64,000 bases of DNA from positions 129,929-193,928 of the forward strand of contig FR893179.1 of the NCBI GenBank assembly GCA_000433355.1, read 5' to 3'. The notes beneath the pieces are model-generated. The model ran no database searches and had not been told where the DNA came from. It saw only the letters and a program-made list of their open reading frames with translations. The position numbers and the translations under genes are program-made. Shown here piece by piece: positions 7,559 to 16,700 of this stretch (position 1 is the first letter of the stretch; each line of letters begins with the position of its first letter). Source of the stretch: Alistipes sp. CAG:435. GTDB lineage: Bacteria > Bacteroidota > Bacteroidia > Bacteroidales > UBA932.

Positions 7559-9661
7559 ATGAGTAGAAAAGTTATGTCTTTGCTGGCGGCCACGGCGTTG
7601 TCAGCGTTGCTGCTCTCCTGCGGGAAGGAGGAAGTCAGCGTGGAATATGTCCACACGTCTTATGAAAAATCGGATTTCCCTGAGACGATCTCATTCAACG
7701 GCGGAACCTTCAAGTTCTCGTTCAAGGCTGACACCGTGAAACTGACAAGGGCAAGCGAACCTATTTACCTTGCATGGAAGTACAGGGTGAATGTCGGTGA
7801 AGCTACCGGAGAGCCTGTTGAGATCACGTCCAAGACCGATGCGGTTGAGATTTCCGTTCCGGCCAACTACACCGAGAACTCCAGAACAATCACGGTCGAG
7901 GCCGCGTTCACCCCAGCTCCGGAGAACTATGATGATGAGCCTTCCACAGATGTTGCCTGGAAGGAGGTCGCTTCGGCCACTCAAGACGCGGCTCTTGTGC
8001 TGATCGAGGATTTCTACTGGGCTAAAGGCAACATCACCCTGAAGGACGGCAAGTTTGCGATAGCCGAGAATATGTCCGACGCTGGACTGTACTTCAAGAA
8101 AGGTAGCAGTTATGGTGTCAGCTCGGAGCCGGACACCTATGACGGTCTGGCTTACACTCCGTCCCGCGTCAAGATTGATCTTGCTGCGATTCCGGAGAAT
8201 GATCCGGCCGATGATCCTTGCGCGAAAGTCGATCCGGGGCTCAGGCTTCCTACCTACGAGGAGGCTAATTACCTTTACTATCAAGAGGATCTTGACAATG
8301 AGCACAGTCAGAATGGGGTTAAAGGTATGGGCTTCACGAACTGTGATTTCTTCCTGCCTTTTGCCGGGACGATGTCCAAGACGGACGGGACGATCTCGAA
8401 GAAGAATTCCTATGGCGCTTACTGGCTTGATGGAGAGAGCTACGAGGGTGACCGTTCGGTTTACGTGATAAGTGATGAATATTCAATGATCTGCTACGAC
8501 CTGTCCAACACGAATATGGCGTCGGTGCGCTGCGTGAAGAACATCAAGCAGCCGAGTCTTGTGTCATATTCCCCGAAGACCCTTGATAGTTACAAGGGGT
8601 TTAATCTTGAGGTTGTTACCAATCCGGGTGAGTTCGCACTCTACAAGGTTGAACTTTTGTCTGACATCGGTGACGTGTCCGAGATTAGTTGCACTCCTAA
8701 GGTGACGACGGTGACTTTCAAGAATATGGAGGCTAACACGAGCAAAAAGGACAAGACTTGGAAGATCTTCATCAACGGCAAGTACACCGGTGAGTCATTC
8801 GTCCAGCCGGCTATCACTAACTATGCTTTCTATGCCGGTCACTCACCGGTCAAGCACGATCACACCGCGTTCGATCTTAAAGTCAAAGTTGACACGGATC
8901 TTAGTGATGTCCCTGTCGAGGTTAAGAGTAATGACGGTTTATCGATGACAGAGAGTGCCTCAAAGTCTGATCCGGTTGTATATTTCTCTATTCCTGAGAA
9001 CACAAGCAACACAGACGAACGTGTACTTTCCATTTATGTGAACGGTGAAAACACCGGCAAGACCGTGGTTCAGGCCGCGGCTCCTAATCCGAATGGATTC
9101 TCTGTGATTTGGAGTCCTGGTTACCTGACTGTGAAGGACGGGGCCTATGCATTCGCCGGACCTAAGGAGGTCGGAATGTTCTTCAAGTGGAAGAGCCGCT
9201 ACGGTGTGGATCTCGGGCAGGACATGAAAAGCTCGCTCAAGTATTCCGGCAAGGCTTATTGTCCGGAAGAGACTACGATCGCTTACACCGACATTAAACC
9301 GGGCGAGGAGGATCCTTGCTCTCTTGTCCTCCCTGCTGGAACATGGAGGCTTCCTTCTACGGAAGAGTTCCTGAACCTTACAAAGGGTGGCAGCAAGGAG
9401 TGGAAGACAGAGTCCTATCGTATGTGTTCTGACGGAGAGCAGAATGTCTACCTTGCGGCTTCCTGTCAATTAAACAAGGCAGGTACTGGCGTATTCATGC
9501 CAAAAAGAATATTTGTATGGACTGGAGATGCCGGGGCGAAGGCGGATAACGGCAAGTTCTTGCTCTGGTACTTCACCTCAGAGGAGGCAGAGGCAAAAGT
9601 TACAGACAGTGGTATAAACAAAAACCAGGGCCTTCAGGTCCGCTGCGTAAGGGACAAATAA
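7559..9661 (+). CDS. Surface lipoprotein with two FISUMP-like domains and BACON-like linkers
   Basis: 700 residues. Lipoprotein signal with lipobox LLLSC (Cys near residue 21). Two homologous modules with the pattern 'YWAKGNITLKDGKF...LRLPTYEEANYL...VRCVKN' and 'SPGYLTVKDGAYAF...WRLPSTEEFLNL...VRCVRDK' resemble the Fibrobacter succinogenes major paralogous (FISUMP) domain. Between and before them lie beta-sandwich stretches ending in 'VVQAA' or 'FVQPA', as in BACON-type domains. Probably an outer-membrane-anchored, possibly carbohydrate- or matrix-binding protein; no catalytic motif seen. It has its own promoter and terminator, so it is a single-gene unit. Confidence 0.75.
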   Translation: MSRKVMSLLAATALSALLLSCGKEEVSVEYVHTSYEKSDFPETISFNGGTFKFSFKADTVKLTRASEPIYLAWKYRVNVGEATGEPVEITSKTDAVEISVPANYTENSRTITVEAAFTPAPENYDDEPSTDVAWKEVASATQDAALVLIEDFYWAKGNITLKDGKFAIAENMSDAGLYFKKGSSYGVSSEPDTYDGLAYTPSRVKIDLAAIPENDPADDPCAKVDPGLRLPTYEEANYLYYQEDLDNEHSQNGVKGMGFTNCDFFLPFAGTMSKTDGTISKKNSYGAYWLDGESYEGDRSVYVISDEYSMICYDLSNTNMASVRCVKNIKQPSLVSYSPKTLDSYKGFNLEVVTNPGEFALYKVELLSDIGDVSEISCTPKVTTVTFKNMEANTSKKDKTWKIFINGKYTGESFVQPAITNYAFYAGHSPVKHDHTAFDLKVKVDTDLSDVPVEVKSNDGLSMTESASKSDPVVYFSIPENTSNTDERVLSIYVNGENTGKTVVQAAAPNPNGFSVIWSPGYLTVKDGAYAFAGPKEVGMFFKWKSRYGVDLGQDMKSSLKYSGKAYCPEETTIAYTDIKPGEEDPCSLVLPAGTWRLPSTEEFLNLTKGGSKEWKTESYRMCSDGEQNVYLAASCQLNKAGTGVFMPKRIFVWTGDAGAKADNGKFLLWYFTSEEAEAKVTDSGINKNQGLQVRCVRDK

Positions 9662-9681
9662 TAATCTTGATGAATATTAAG

Positions 9682-9716
9682 GAGCCGGCCGGGAGTGATC
9701 CGAACCGGCTCTTTTT
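9682..9716 (+). terminator. Intrinsic terminator of the lipoprotein gene
   Basis: GAGCCGG (9682-9688) pairs with CCGGCTC (9705-9711), followed by TTTTT. Confidence 0.8.
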
Positions 9717-9732
9717 CGATTAATTACCTTTC

Positions 9733-9771
9733 CAAAAAGAGAAGAGGCCAACTTGAAGCCAGCCTCTTCTC
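9733..9771 (-). terminator. Terminator of the rubredoxin transcript
   Basis: GAGAAGAGGC (9739-9748) pairs perfectly with GCCTCTTCTC (9762-9771); on the minus strand the stem is followed by a U run (AAAAA at 9734-9738 on the plus strand). Confidence 0.75.
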
Positions 9772-9799
9772 CCTTTATTCATTCAGTCCGGCGTAACGC

Positions 9800-9976
9800 T
9801 TATTCCGAATATTCCGCGAAATCGGATTTCGAGGCTCCGCAGACCGGGCATTTCCAGTCCTTAGGGATGTCTTTGAACGGGGTTCCGGGCTTTATGCCAC
9901 CGTCAGGATCGCCCTCGGCCGGGTCATAGATCCAGCCACAGCGCAGGCATTCGTACTTTTTTGAGTCACTTGCCAT
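9800..9976 (-). CDS. Rubredoxin (58 aa)
   Basis: A complete small gene: ATG at 9976, TAA at 9802-9800. It has the two rubredoxin iron-binding knuckles, CLRCGW (Cys10 and Cys13) and CPVCGA (Cys43 and Cys46), plus the conserved [18 protein letters not shown] segment. It is a one-iron electron carrier in the cytoplasm, usually serving peroxide or oxygen reduction in anaerobes. A hairpin terminator lies downstream. Upstream lies EttA, 71 nt away, with a GC hairpin between, so it may be separately transcribed. Confidence 0.95.
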   Translation of the reverse strand: MASDSKKYECLRCGWIYDPAEGDPDGGIKPGTPFKDIPKDWKCPVCGASKSDFAEYSE

Positions 9977-10005
9977 AACAGTTATATTTTTAGTGCAACA
10001 TTAAT

Positions 10006-10026
10006 GGTGCGCCACCGCGGCGCACC
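10006..10026. other. GC-rich hairpin between ettA and the rubredoxin gene
   Basis: GGTGCGCC (10006-10013) and GGCGCACC (10019-10026) form an 8-bp stem with a 5-nt loop. There is no clear U-tract on either strand, so it is either a weak terminator of ettA or an mRNA processing or stability structure. Confidence 0.5.
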
Positions 10027-10047
10027 TGCACCTAAATCCTGCAAAAA

Positions 10048-11724
10048 CTATTCCATCAATTTCTTGTACTTGAACCGCTTAGGCTCTGTGTTGCCGAGAC
10101 GGGCCTTGCGGTTCTCCTCGTACTCGGCGTAGTTGCCCTCGAAGAACACCACGTTGGAGTCACCCTCGTAAGCGAGGATGTGTGTGGCAATCCTGTCCAG
10201 GAACCAACGGTCGTGGCTGATCACGACGGCGCATCCGGCGAAGTTTTCCAGACCGTCCTCCAGGGCGCGGATCGTGTTCACGTCCACATCGTTCGTCGGC
10301 TCGTCCAGAAGCAGCACGTTGCCTTCGTCCTTGAGGGTCAGCGCAAGGTGAAGCCTGTTCCTCTCGCCTCCGGAAAGGACTCCGCAGAGTTTCTCCTGAT
10401 CCGAGCCGCTGAAATTGAACCTCGACACCCAGGCGCGGGCGTTGATGTCCTTGTTGCCGAGCCTTACCCACTCGGAGTTCCCGGCTATGGTCTCGAACAC
10501 TGTCTTGTCCGGATCGATGCTCCTGTGCTGCTGGTCCACATAGGAGATCTTCACGGTCTCTCCGATGTCTATAGAGCCTGTGTCCGGTTTCTCGATGCCC
10601 ATGATGAGCCTGAACAGCGTGGTCTTGCCTGCGCCGTTAGGGCCGATCACGCCCACGATTCCCGCAGGCGGAAGCGCGAACGAAAGATGCTCGAAGAGAA
10701 TCTTGTCCCCGTAGGCCTTGGACACGTCCTTGAACTCGATGACCTTGTTACCGAGACGCGGTCCGTTAGGAATGTATATTTCCAGATTTGCCTCCTTCTC
10801 CTTGGCGTCGGCCGAGGCCAGTTTCTCGTAGGCGCCCAGACGGGCTTTCTGCTTGGCCTGACGGGCCTTGGGAGCCATGCGCACCCACTCCAACTCGTGC
10901 TGGAGGGTCTTGCGCCTCTTGCTCTCCTGCTTCTCCTCCATCTCCAGCCTCTTGGTCTTCTGCTCCAGCCATGAACTATAGTTGCCCTTCCACGGGATGC
11001 CTTCGCCTCTGTCCAGCTCAAGGATCCAGCCAGCCACGTTGTCGAGGAAATAACGGTCGTGGGTAACGGCGATGACCGTACCTTTGTACTGCCTCAGGTG
11101 CGCCTCAAGCCACTGGATGCTCTCTGTGTCGAGGTGGTTGGTAGGCTCGTCAAGAAGCAGCACGTCCGGCTCGCGGAGCAGCAGTCGGCAAAGTGCCACA
11201 CGGCGGCGCTCGCCACCGGAAAGGGTGGATATCTTGGCGTCAGGCGGAGGACAATTCAGAGCGTCCATCGCCCTTTCGAGCTTGGCGTCGATCTCCCAGC
11301 CGCCGAGATGTTCGATCTTTTCTGACAACTCTCCCTGACGCTCTATGAGAGCGTTCATCTGGTCATCGTCCATCGGCTCCATAAACTTGAGGGAGATCTC
11401 GTTATATTCATTGAGGACATCCATGACCTCCTGGACTCCTTCCTGCACGACCTCAATGACTGTCTTGTCGGGATCCATCTGAGGCTCCTGCTCAAGGTAG
11501 CCCACTGAATATCCCGGAGCCCAGACCACCTCGCCACGGTAGGATTTCTCCACGCCTGCGATGATCTTCATCAGGGTCGATTTACCGGAGCCGTTCAGAC
11601 CGATGATGCCGATCTTGGCCCCGTAGAAGAATGAAAGGTAGATGTCCTTGAGAATAACCTTGTTGTTGTGCGGGAGAACTTTGCCCACACCGTTCATCGA
11701 GAAAATTATCTTTTCGTCCGCCAT
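10048..11724 (-). CDS. ettA: Energy-dependent translational throttle protein EttA (ABC-F)
   Basis: 558 residues, the length typical of EttA. Two nucleotide-binding domains without membrane segments: Walker A GLNGSGKST (residues 42-50) and GPNGAGKTT, signature motifs LSGGERRRVAL and LSGGERNRLHL, Walker B followed by DEPTNHLD and DEPTNDVD. Between them lies the ABC-F linker rich in Lys/Arg (KRLEMEEKQESKRRKT). EttA binds the ribosomal E site and couples ATP level to the first step of elongation. It follows the nucleoside kinase gene in the same direction with a 103-nt gap, probably with its own promoter. Confidence 0.95.
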   Translation of the reverse strand: MADEKIIFSMNGVGKVLPHNNKVILKDIYLSFFYGAKIGIIGLNGSGKSTLMKIIAGVEKSYRGEVVWAPGYSVGYLEQEPQMDPDKTVIEVVQEGVQEVMDVLNEYNEISLKFMEPMDDDQMNALIERQGELSEKIEHLGGWEIDAKLERAMDALNCPPPDAKISTLSGGERRRVALCRLLLREPDVLLLDEPTNHLDTESIQWLEAHLRQYKGTVIAVTHDRYFLDNVAGWILELDRGEGIPWKGNYSSWLEQKTKRLEMEEKQESKRRKTLQHELEWVRMAPKARQAKQKARLGAYEKLASADAKEKEANLEIYIPNGPRLGNKVIEFKDVSKAYGDKILFEHLSFALPPAGIVGVIGPNGAGKTTLFRLIMGIEKPDTGSIDIGETVKISYVDQQHRSIDPDKTVFETIAGNSEWVRLGNKDINARAWVSRFNFSGSDQEKLCGVLSGGERNRLHLALTLKDEGNVLLLDEPTNDVDVNTIRALEDGLENFAGCAVVISHDRWFLDRIATHILAYEGDSNVVFFEGNYAEYEENRKARLGNTEPKRFKYKKLME

Positions 11725-11827
11725 TTCGTTGGTAGATGTTTAAATTGTTGTCTATGAATATGTTAATGTCGCTTTCGGCCGTCTTTGCGGATGAAGTCTC
11801 CGACGAAGGCGGCCAAACGGTTCAATA

Positions 11828-13495
11828 CTAATAGCTTCCCCCTCCGATGAATCCGCGAAGCAGCGATGTCGGCGGGATCTCCTTGTCTGAGACCGGCACG
11901 AAGTAGTGCAGGAATTTCAGCAGCCTGTGCGCCTCGCTGTACTCCGGACAGTTCTTCGGCACGGTGGCGAGGATCCTCTCGGCGTGGGTGCGCAGCACAG
12001 CGAACTCCACGAGGTATGCCGAGTTGAACAGCACGTCGGCGTTCTCCTGGAACGGATATATCCACTTGACCTCGGCCCTGCGCACGTTCGGCCAGTTGGC
12101 GATCGACTCCCGTGCCGTGAACGCTCCCTTGAGGTAGTCCCTCACGATCCTCCGCAGCAAGCGGTTGTCGCTCGTCGGAATGCAGTTGTGGCAGTCCAGC
12201 GAGATGGAAGTTATTGTGTTTATGAATATCCTGAATTTCTCCTTGTCCGGGACCTTCTCGGTCAGCCGAGGATTCAGAGCGTGCAGACCTTCGATCAGCA
12301 GCACGGACCTTTCGCCCAGCTTGAGGTTCTTGCCGTTGAACTCTCTGCGGCCGGTCACGAAATTATATTCAGGAACCTCTACTTCCTCTCCGTTAAGTAG
12401 TTTGACGAGGTCTTTCTGGAGATATTCGTGGTCCACGGTGTCGAAGTTGTCGAAATCGTATGATCCGTCCGGGAGTTTCGGAGTATCGACTCGGTTGACG
12501 AAATAGTCGTCGGTCGAGAACGAGATCGGGTGCAGTCCGCAGGCCTTCAGCTGGACGCTCAGCCTTTTGCAGACCGTGCTCTTTCCGCTGCTGCTCGGTC
12601 CGGTGATGAGAACCAGCTTCACAGGATTCTCCGGATCGTTGTGCCGTCTTTCGATCTCTTCGGCGATCTGGACGATCTTCTTCTCCTGCAATGCCTCCGA
12701 GATCTGGATAAGATCGGAGGCGTTGCCTTTGAGGATGGACTCGTTGACATCCCCGACGTTGGAAAGTCCCATAATCCAGTTCCATTTATGCGTCTCGGCG
12801 AACACCTCGAAAGTCTTAGGCTCCTCGTGAAGCGGCGCCAGATCCTCCGGATGGTGGCGGTCAGGGACGCGCAGCAATATTCCTCCGTGGCAGAGCTTCA
12901 CTCCGAATGTCTTGAGGTAGCCTGTGCTCGGCACAAGCTCATCATAATAGTAGTCAGTCACATCGCCAAGCGAGTAGCAGGTGATGTAAACCTCGCCGCA
13001 CGTCTCCAGCAGCTTCACCTTGTCGAGGTCGCCGGATTCCTTGAATATCCTGATGGCCTCCTCGATCTGGAGTTCCTTGCGTTTGAACGGAATATTCTCG
13101 TCCACGAGTTCCCTCATCCTCGCGCCGATCGCCTCCACATCCTCCTCAGTCAGAAAAGAACCATCGTTCTTGTAAACCGAGCAGAAATAGCCCTTGGAAA
13201 TCGGTCTGCGGATTGTCATCCTGCTTTCCGGGAACAGATCCCTTGTGGCCTTGTACAGAAGGAAGCAGAGCGAACGGCTGTAGAAATTGCGGCCGATGTA
13301 CGTCCTGTAGTCCAGAAACTCCACGTCACGGTTGTGGAAAACCCTGAATCTCAGCCCTTCCGCCACGTTGTTCACCTTGGCGGCCAGTATCTCGTACGGC
13401 TTGTCGAACTCGAACTGTGGAGCGATGTCCAGCAGGGGGGTCCCTTCAAGGAACTCTTTGTATGTTCCGGTGTTTTTGCAGTAAATCCTTACCAT
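11828..13495 (-). CDS. Nucleoside (uridine-type) kinase with N-terminal TGS/SAD-like domains
   Basis: 555 residues. The N-terminal part resembles the TGS and second additional domain of threonyl-tRNA synthetase (HNRDVEFLDYRTYIGRNFYSRS). The C-terminal part is a uridine kinase/phosphoribulokinase P-loop domain with Walker A GPSSSGKST at residues 299-306, followed by STDDYFVNR and an IEGLHALNP motif. This fused layout is widespread in Bacteroidetes and Firmicutes and is annotated as nucleoside kinase; pyrimidine salvage is the expected role, though the substrate has not been shown for this protein. Transcribed upstream of ettA. Confidence 0.9.
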   Translation of the reverse strand: MVRIYCKNTGTYKEFLEGTPLLDIAPQFEFDKPYEILAAKVNNVAEGLRFRVFHNRDVEFLDYRTYIGRNFYSRSLCFLLYKATRDLFPESRMTIRRPISKGYFCSVYKNDGSFLTEEDVEAIGARMRELVDENIPFKRKELQIEEAIRIFKESGDLDKVKLLETCGEVYITCYSLGDVTDYYYDELVPSTGYLKTFGVKLCHGGILLRVPDRHHPEDLAPLHEEPKTFEVFAETHKWNWIMGLSNVGDVNESILKGNASDLIQISEALQEKKIVQIAEEIERRHNDPENPVKLVLITGPSSSGKSTVCKRLSVQLKACGLHPISFSTDDYFVNRVDTPKLPDGSYDFDNFDTVDHEYLQKDLVKLLNGEEVEVPEYNFVTGRREFNGKNLKLGERSVLLIEGLHALNPRLTEKVPDKEKFRIFINTITSISLDCHNCIPTSDNRLLRRIVRDYLKGAFTARESIANWPNVRRAEVKWIYPFQENADVLFNSAYLVEFAVLRTHAERILATVPKNCPEYSEAHRLLKFLHYFVPVSDKEIPPTSLLRGFIGGGSY

Positions 13496-13534
13496 AAGTA
13501 ATCGTTAAACAATAATTTGCTTCACCTTAGGCAA

Positions 13535-13629
13535 TCTTTTCGGTCTATATTTCTTTTCTCCTCAGTCATGTGCCACCGGCACACTCCTTCTTCCAAAAGA
13601 AATCTATCCTCGAAAATCTTTGCCAAATC
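13535..13629 (+). repeat. Repeat family E, copy 1
   Basis: Begins TCTTTTCGGTCTATAT, includes the hairpin GTGCC-ACC-GGCAC followed by ACTCCT, and ends GCCAAATC. A close copy is at 23731-23823. Both sit between divergently transcribed genes. Confidence 0.8.
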
Positions 13630-13813
13630 TGCGGCAACTTATTGTTTGCCGCTTACCAATTGATGCGGTTATTGACAAATATACGAACAAAATTCATCTC
13701 CGGCAAAAGCGTTTTCCGGAAGTCTTGTCATGGTCGGATGAATATTCCTTGAATAATTTGTGAATATTCTTCTTTTCGTCCCCGGCCATTGTCGGAAGTT
13801 GCGCGGAAAATGT
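13630..13813. other. AT-rich upstream region of the GH127 gene
   Basis: No reading frame or RNA recognised. Carries GAATATTC twice (near 13740 and 13762), part of the frequent hexamer noted in the findings. Confidence 0.4.
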
Positions 13814-13821
13814 TAACTTTG
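13814..13821 (+). promoter_or_regulatory. Probable -7 box of the GH127 gene
   Basis: TAACTTTG fits TAnnTTTG, 32 nt before the ATG. The -33 element is poor (ATTG at 13788-13791, 22-nt spacer). Confidence 0.55.
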
Positions 13822-13853
13822 TAGGCTTTTGGAAATATTCAATAGGTATAATA

Positions 13854-15725
13854 ATGAAAAATGCAATCGTTTTCGCGGCAGCTGCCACGCTGCTTTCCGT
13901 CGGAGCCTTCGCCCAGGACAACCTGAAGAAGGTGAATGATGTGATCGAGCCGCTTCCGGCCGGAAGTGTGACATTCAACGGCTACTTCGCCGATGACATC
14001 CAGAACTCCATCGACCACTGGGTCAACGGAGTGATGCCTTACGACAAGGTCATCGACTATTTCATCAAGGGACGTCCGCAGTTCGCTCTCGGCGAGATGC
14101 CGGGAAAGTGCATCCGTACAAACTCTCTGCTTTACCGCTACAACGGAGATCCTAAGCTCAAGGAACTGACCAAGAGTCTCGTTTACAAGCTGATGGCCAC
14201 CGAGAAGAGCAACGGCAGCATAAGCTGCACCGCCGTGGATGACCAGCCTGGCAACCGTGACGGTGACATCTGGGAGAGAAAGTACGTAATGCTTGGCCTG
14301 CTTCAGTACTACACTGACGTCGAGCAGGATCCGAGAGTCCTCTCCGCCCTTGAGAAAGAGGCCAGGAGCGTGATCGACCAGGTCGGTCCGGCACCTAAGA
14401 AGAGCATCACCGAACTCGGTTGGAGTTCCACAAAAATTGAATCATCCTCTATCCTCGAACCGATGGTTAAGCTTTACTTCATCACCGGCAAAAAGGAATA
14501 TCTCGACTTCGCTGAATATATCGTCACAACCGGCGCGTCCAAGGGCAGCAATATATTCCAGCAGGTCTATGAGGGCACTCACCTCTACGAGGTCGGCAAG
14601 CCTTACCCTAAGGCCTACGAGATGACTTCCGTCTGGGAGGGACTCGCTGAATATTACCGCGCGACCGGTGACCCGAGGTGGAAGGTATGCCTTGACAACT
14701 TCTTCAACGATGTGGTTGAGAACGAGATCACCATCATCGGCAACGCTGGTTCTGATGTTTACTGGCCAAGACTCAACGGAGAGGGATGGAGCAACACTGC
14801 CGTGGAGCAGACCAATCCGAACATCAAGAGAATGATGGAGACCTGCGTAGGTGTGACCTGGATGAAATATTGCTCTCAGTATCTTCGTCTTACGGGTGAT
14901 CCTACAGCGGTTGACTACATTGAGAAATACGCCTACAACGGTCTTCTGGGTGCGATGAAGCCGGACGGAAAGAGCTTCAGCTACGTGAATCTTCTGAACG
15001 GCGCGAAGGTTACCAACAGCGGTTGGGGGACCAATATCGACGGCCAGCCTGTGACCTGCTGCAACCTCAGCGGCCCTTGCGGACTGTCATACCTTCCGTA
15101 CATCGCCGCGATGCAGTCAAAGGAAGGTCCGGTCATCAACCTCTACAACGCCGGAACCGTGACCGCCAAGACAGCGAAAGGCAATGAGGTCAAGCTTGGA
15201 ATCGTCACTGAATATCCTCGCGCGAATGAGGTGCGTATCTCCGTTGACCCGGCCGCGAAGGAAAAATTCACTGTGAAACTGCATATCCCGTCCTGGAGCG
15301 AGCAGACTTACGTTGCTGTCAACGGCAAGTATGTCGGCAAGGTGGAGGCCGGAAAGTATCTCAATCTGGAGCGCAAGTGGCAGGCTGGTGACAGCATCTA
15401 TATCATCTTCGATATGAAGGCCAAGCTCATCAAGGCTTCCGAGAACGGACGCAACCCTGAGGGCAAGTTCTTCCAGGCCGTGCAGTGGGGACCGCTTGTC
15501 CTCGCCCGTGATGAGAACATTGATCCTGACTACAACAAGCCTGTTCAGATCATCGCAGACGCCAACGGTGAGGTGAAGGTCAAGATTGTTGACGCTGAGC
15601 GTCCTGGCACCAGAATGCAGTTCCTCGTTCCTACCACCGAAGGAGACATCAAGATGGTTGATTACTCCTCGGTTGACTGCTGGAAAGGAAAGCACATCCA
15701 GACCTGGCTTCCTACCATCCGTTAA
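13854..15725 (+). CDS. GH127-type beta-L-arabinofuranosidase (DUF1680)
   Basis: 623 residues with a Sec signal peptide ending about AFA-QD (residue 21), so periplasmic or surface. The zinc/thiolate catalytic set of the GH127 family is present: Glu329 and Cys331 in METCVG, and Cys402-Cys403 in TCCNLSG, with spacing close to the characterised bifidobacterial enzyme in which the second of these sites supplies the nucleophile cysteine. The (alpha/alpha)6 barrel region is followed by a beta-sandwich (YPRANEVRISVDPAAKEKFTVKLHIPSWS). Expected to release L-arabinofuranose from plant glycans. No other utilisation genes adjoin it; the terminator region holds family A repeats. Confidence 0.88.
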   Translation: MKNAIVFAAAATLLSVGAFAQDNLKKVNDVIEPLPAGSVTFNGYFADDIQNSIDHWVNGVMPYDKVIDYFIKGRPQFALGEMPGKCIRTNSLLYRYNGDPKLKELTKSLVYKLMATEKSNGSISCTAVDDQPGNRDGDIWERKYVMLGLLQYYTDVEQDPRVLSALEKEARSVIDQVGPAPKKSITELGWSSTKIESSSILEPMVKLYFITGKKEYLDFAEYIVTTGASKGSNIFQQVYEGTHLYEVGKPYPKAYEMTSVWEGLAEYYRATGDPRWKVCLDNFFNDVVENEITIIGNAGSDVYWPRLNGEGWSNTAVEQTNPNIKRMMETCVGVTWMKYCSQYLRLTGDPTAVDYIEKYAYNGLLGAMKPDGKSFSYVNLLNGAKVTNSGWGTNIDGQPVTCCNLSGPCGLSYLPYIAAMQSKEGPVINLYNAGTVTAKTAKGNEVKLGIVTEYPRANEVRISVDPAAKEKFTVKLHIPSWSEQTYVAVNGKYVGKVEAGKYLNLERKWQAGDSIYIIFDMKAKLIKASENGRNPEGKFFQAVQWGPLVLARDENIDPDYNKPVQIIADANGEVKVKIVDAERPGTRMQFLVPTTEGDIKMVDYSSVDCWKGKHIQTWLPTIR

Positions 15726-15760
15726 CATCCCTTTATTGTAAACATCTCGTAAAGAGCATA

Positions 15761-15784
15761 ATCACTCCGACAGGCTCAGTGACC
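15761..15784. repeat. Repeat family A copy after the GH127 gene
   Basis: ATCACTCCGACAGGCTCAGT then GACC; 35 nt after the stop codon. Confidence 0.8.
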
Positions 15785-15839
15785 AACCATTCGGTCTCCG
15801 GGCCTGTCTCTTTTGTCCTGTCACTGAACTTTCCCCATC

Positions 15840-15864
15840 GGTCACTGAGCTTGTCGAAGTGACA
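15840..15864. repeat. Repeat family A copy after the GH127 gene
   Basis: GGTCACTGAGCTTGTCGAAG then TGAC; opposite orientation to the copy at 15761. Confidence 0.85.
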
Positions 15865-15929
15865 GCCACTCTCCAAGAATCCCGGTCAAATAAGTCCATA
15901 TAAAAAATTGCAGCTCAGGGGTGTAAATA

Positions 15930-15961
15930 GTTGAAAAAAGTCTTGCATATATATATCTTTG
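15930..15961 (+). promoter_or_regulatory. Promoter upstream of the beta-helix fragment
   Basis: GTTG (15930-15933), 20 nt, TATCTTTG (15954-15961). It points into the hairpin at 15971 and the fragment after it. Confidence 0.65.
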
Positions 15962-16396
15962 TGGATGTATTTTTTTCGGCAGCCACGGCTAACCCGGCTG
16001 CCGAAAAAATACGGAGGAAATTATGCAGTCAGAATCGTTAAAGGTACGGTTAACATTTATGGCGGATATTTTCATTCTTCCAATAACTCAACAACCAAAG
16101 AGGGAACGTCTGAGGTTATCTATTTGGAGTCAGGATGGGCAGCTAGCAACAAATGTGCTTTGAATATTTATGGCGGTGTGTTTGAAACTGATGGCGATGC
16201 TTCTTATCTGATCAACTGTAAGGATAATTATCGTTCAAAGTGCACAGTTAAGATTATGGGCGGTATATTCGTAGGCTTCAATCCAGCTGATAACACAGCC
16301 GAAGGCGCAAACACCAATTTCCTCGCTGATGGCTATGTGTCCAAAGAGATTACATACAACGGCAAACAGGCTTGGGAGGTTACCAAGGCTGAATAG
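15959..16396 (+). pseudogene. C-terminal fragment of a beta-helix surface protein
   Basis: The open frame of 145 codons contains three repeats of a beta-solenoid type: 'VNIYGGYFHS', 'LNIYGGVFET', 'VKIMGGIFVG', and ends with a DGYVSKEITYNGKQAWEV tail seen at the C-terminus of larger Bacteroidetes surface proteins with such repeats. The first 20 codons run through a terminator-like hairpin and are not family-like, and there is no signal peptide. A GGAGG precedes an ATG at 16023 but in another frame. I read this as the 3' remnant of a larger gene; a short functional protein cannot be excluded. Confidence 0.5.
15971..16009. terminator. Terminator-like hairpin directly after a promoter
   Basis: TTTTTTCGGCAGCC (15971-15984) pairs perfectly with GGCTGCCGAAAAAA (15996-16009). 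It has the form of a bidirectional intrinsic terminator, yet it sits where the 5' leader of the next transcript would be. This could be an attenuator, or the join of a deletion. Confidence 0.65.
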
Positions 16397-16425
16397 GTGA
16401 TTTAGACCCTATTATATTCATAATT

Positions 16426-16457
16426 AAGGCTGGCTCCTTCGGGAACCAGCCTTTTTC
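16426..16457 (+). terminator. Intrinsic terminator
   Basis: AGGCTGGCTCC and GGAACCAGCCT arms around a TTCG tetraloop region, followed by TTTTT. Confidence 0.85.
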
Positions 16458-16509
16458 TCAACTATTGTAACCGACAGATTCGCTGAGTTCTCCTGAATAC
16501 TTCGTCTGG

Positions 16510-16609
16510 TTGGTACACCAGAAGCCCGTTTCCTGTACCAACGGCATGTCATAGTCCGTTTGGTACACCAGAGGCGCATTTCCTGTACCAATGATGTGTC
16601 ACAATTTAT
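16510..16609. repeat. Tandem duplication, 2 x 50 bp
   Basis: Two units with an exact period of 50 bp (16510-16559 and 16560-16609). Each contains TTGGTACACCAGA and TTTCCTGTACCAA, so each can also form a TTGGTACA/TGTACCAA stem. It lies downstream of the OmpA/W-like barrel gene that ends at 16701. Confidence 0.85.
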
Positions 16610-16700
16610 TAGAAAAGCCTTCTCGCTATATTATGCTAGACTAATCTTGAAAGGTGCTATACAAACAAATCAAAACATCTTCTCGAAAAATCGCGTTTCG

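Noticed and set aside
10180..10974. 264-codon plus-strand frame
   Set aside because: Lies entirely within ettA on the other strand, with low-complexity Leu/Val-rich antisense sequence.
12530..13501. 323-codon plus-strand frame
   Set aside because: Antisense of the nucleoside kinase gene; the kinase has intact motifs, this frame has none.
16510..16609. CRISPR-type repeat
   Set aside because: Only two directly adjoining 50-bp units without spacers; a simple tandem duplication.
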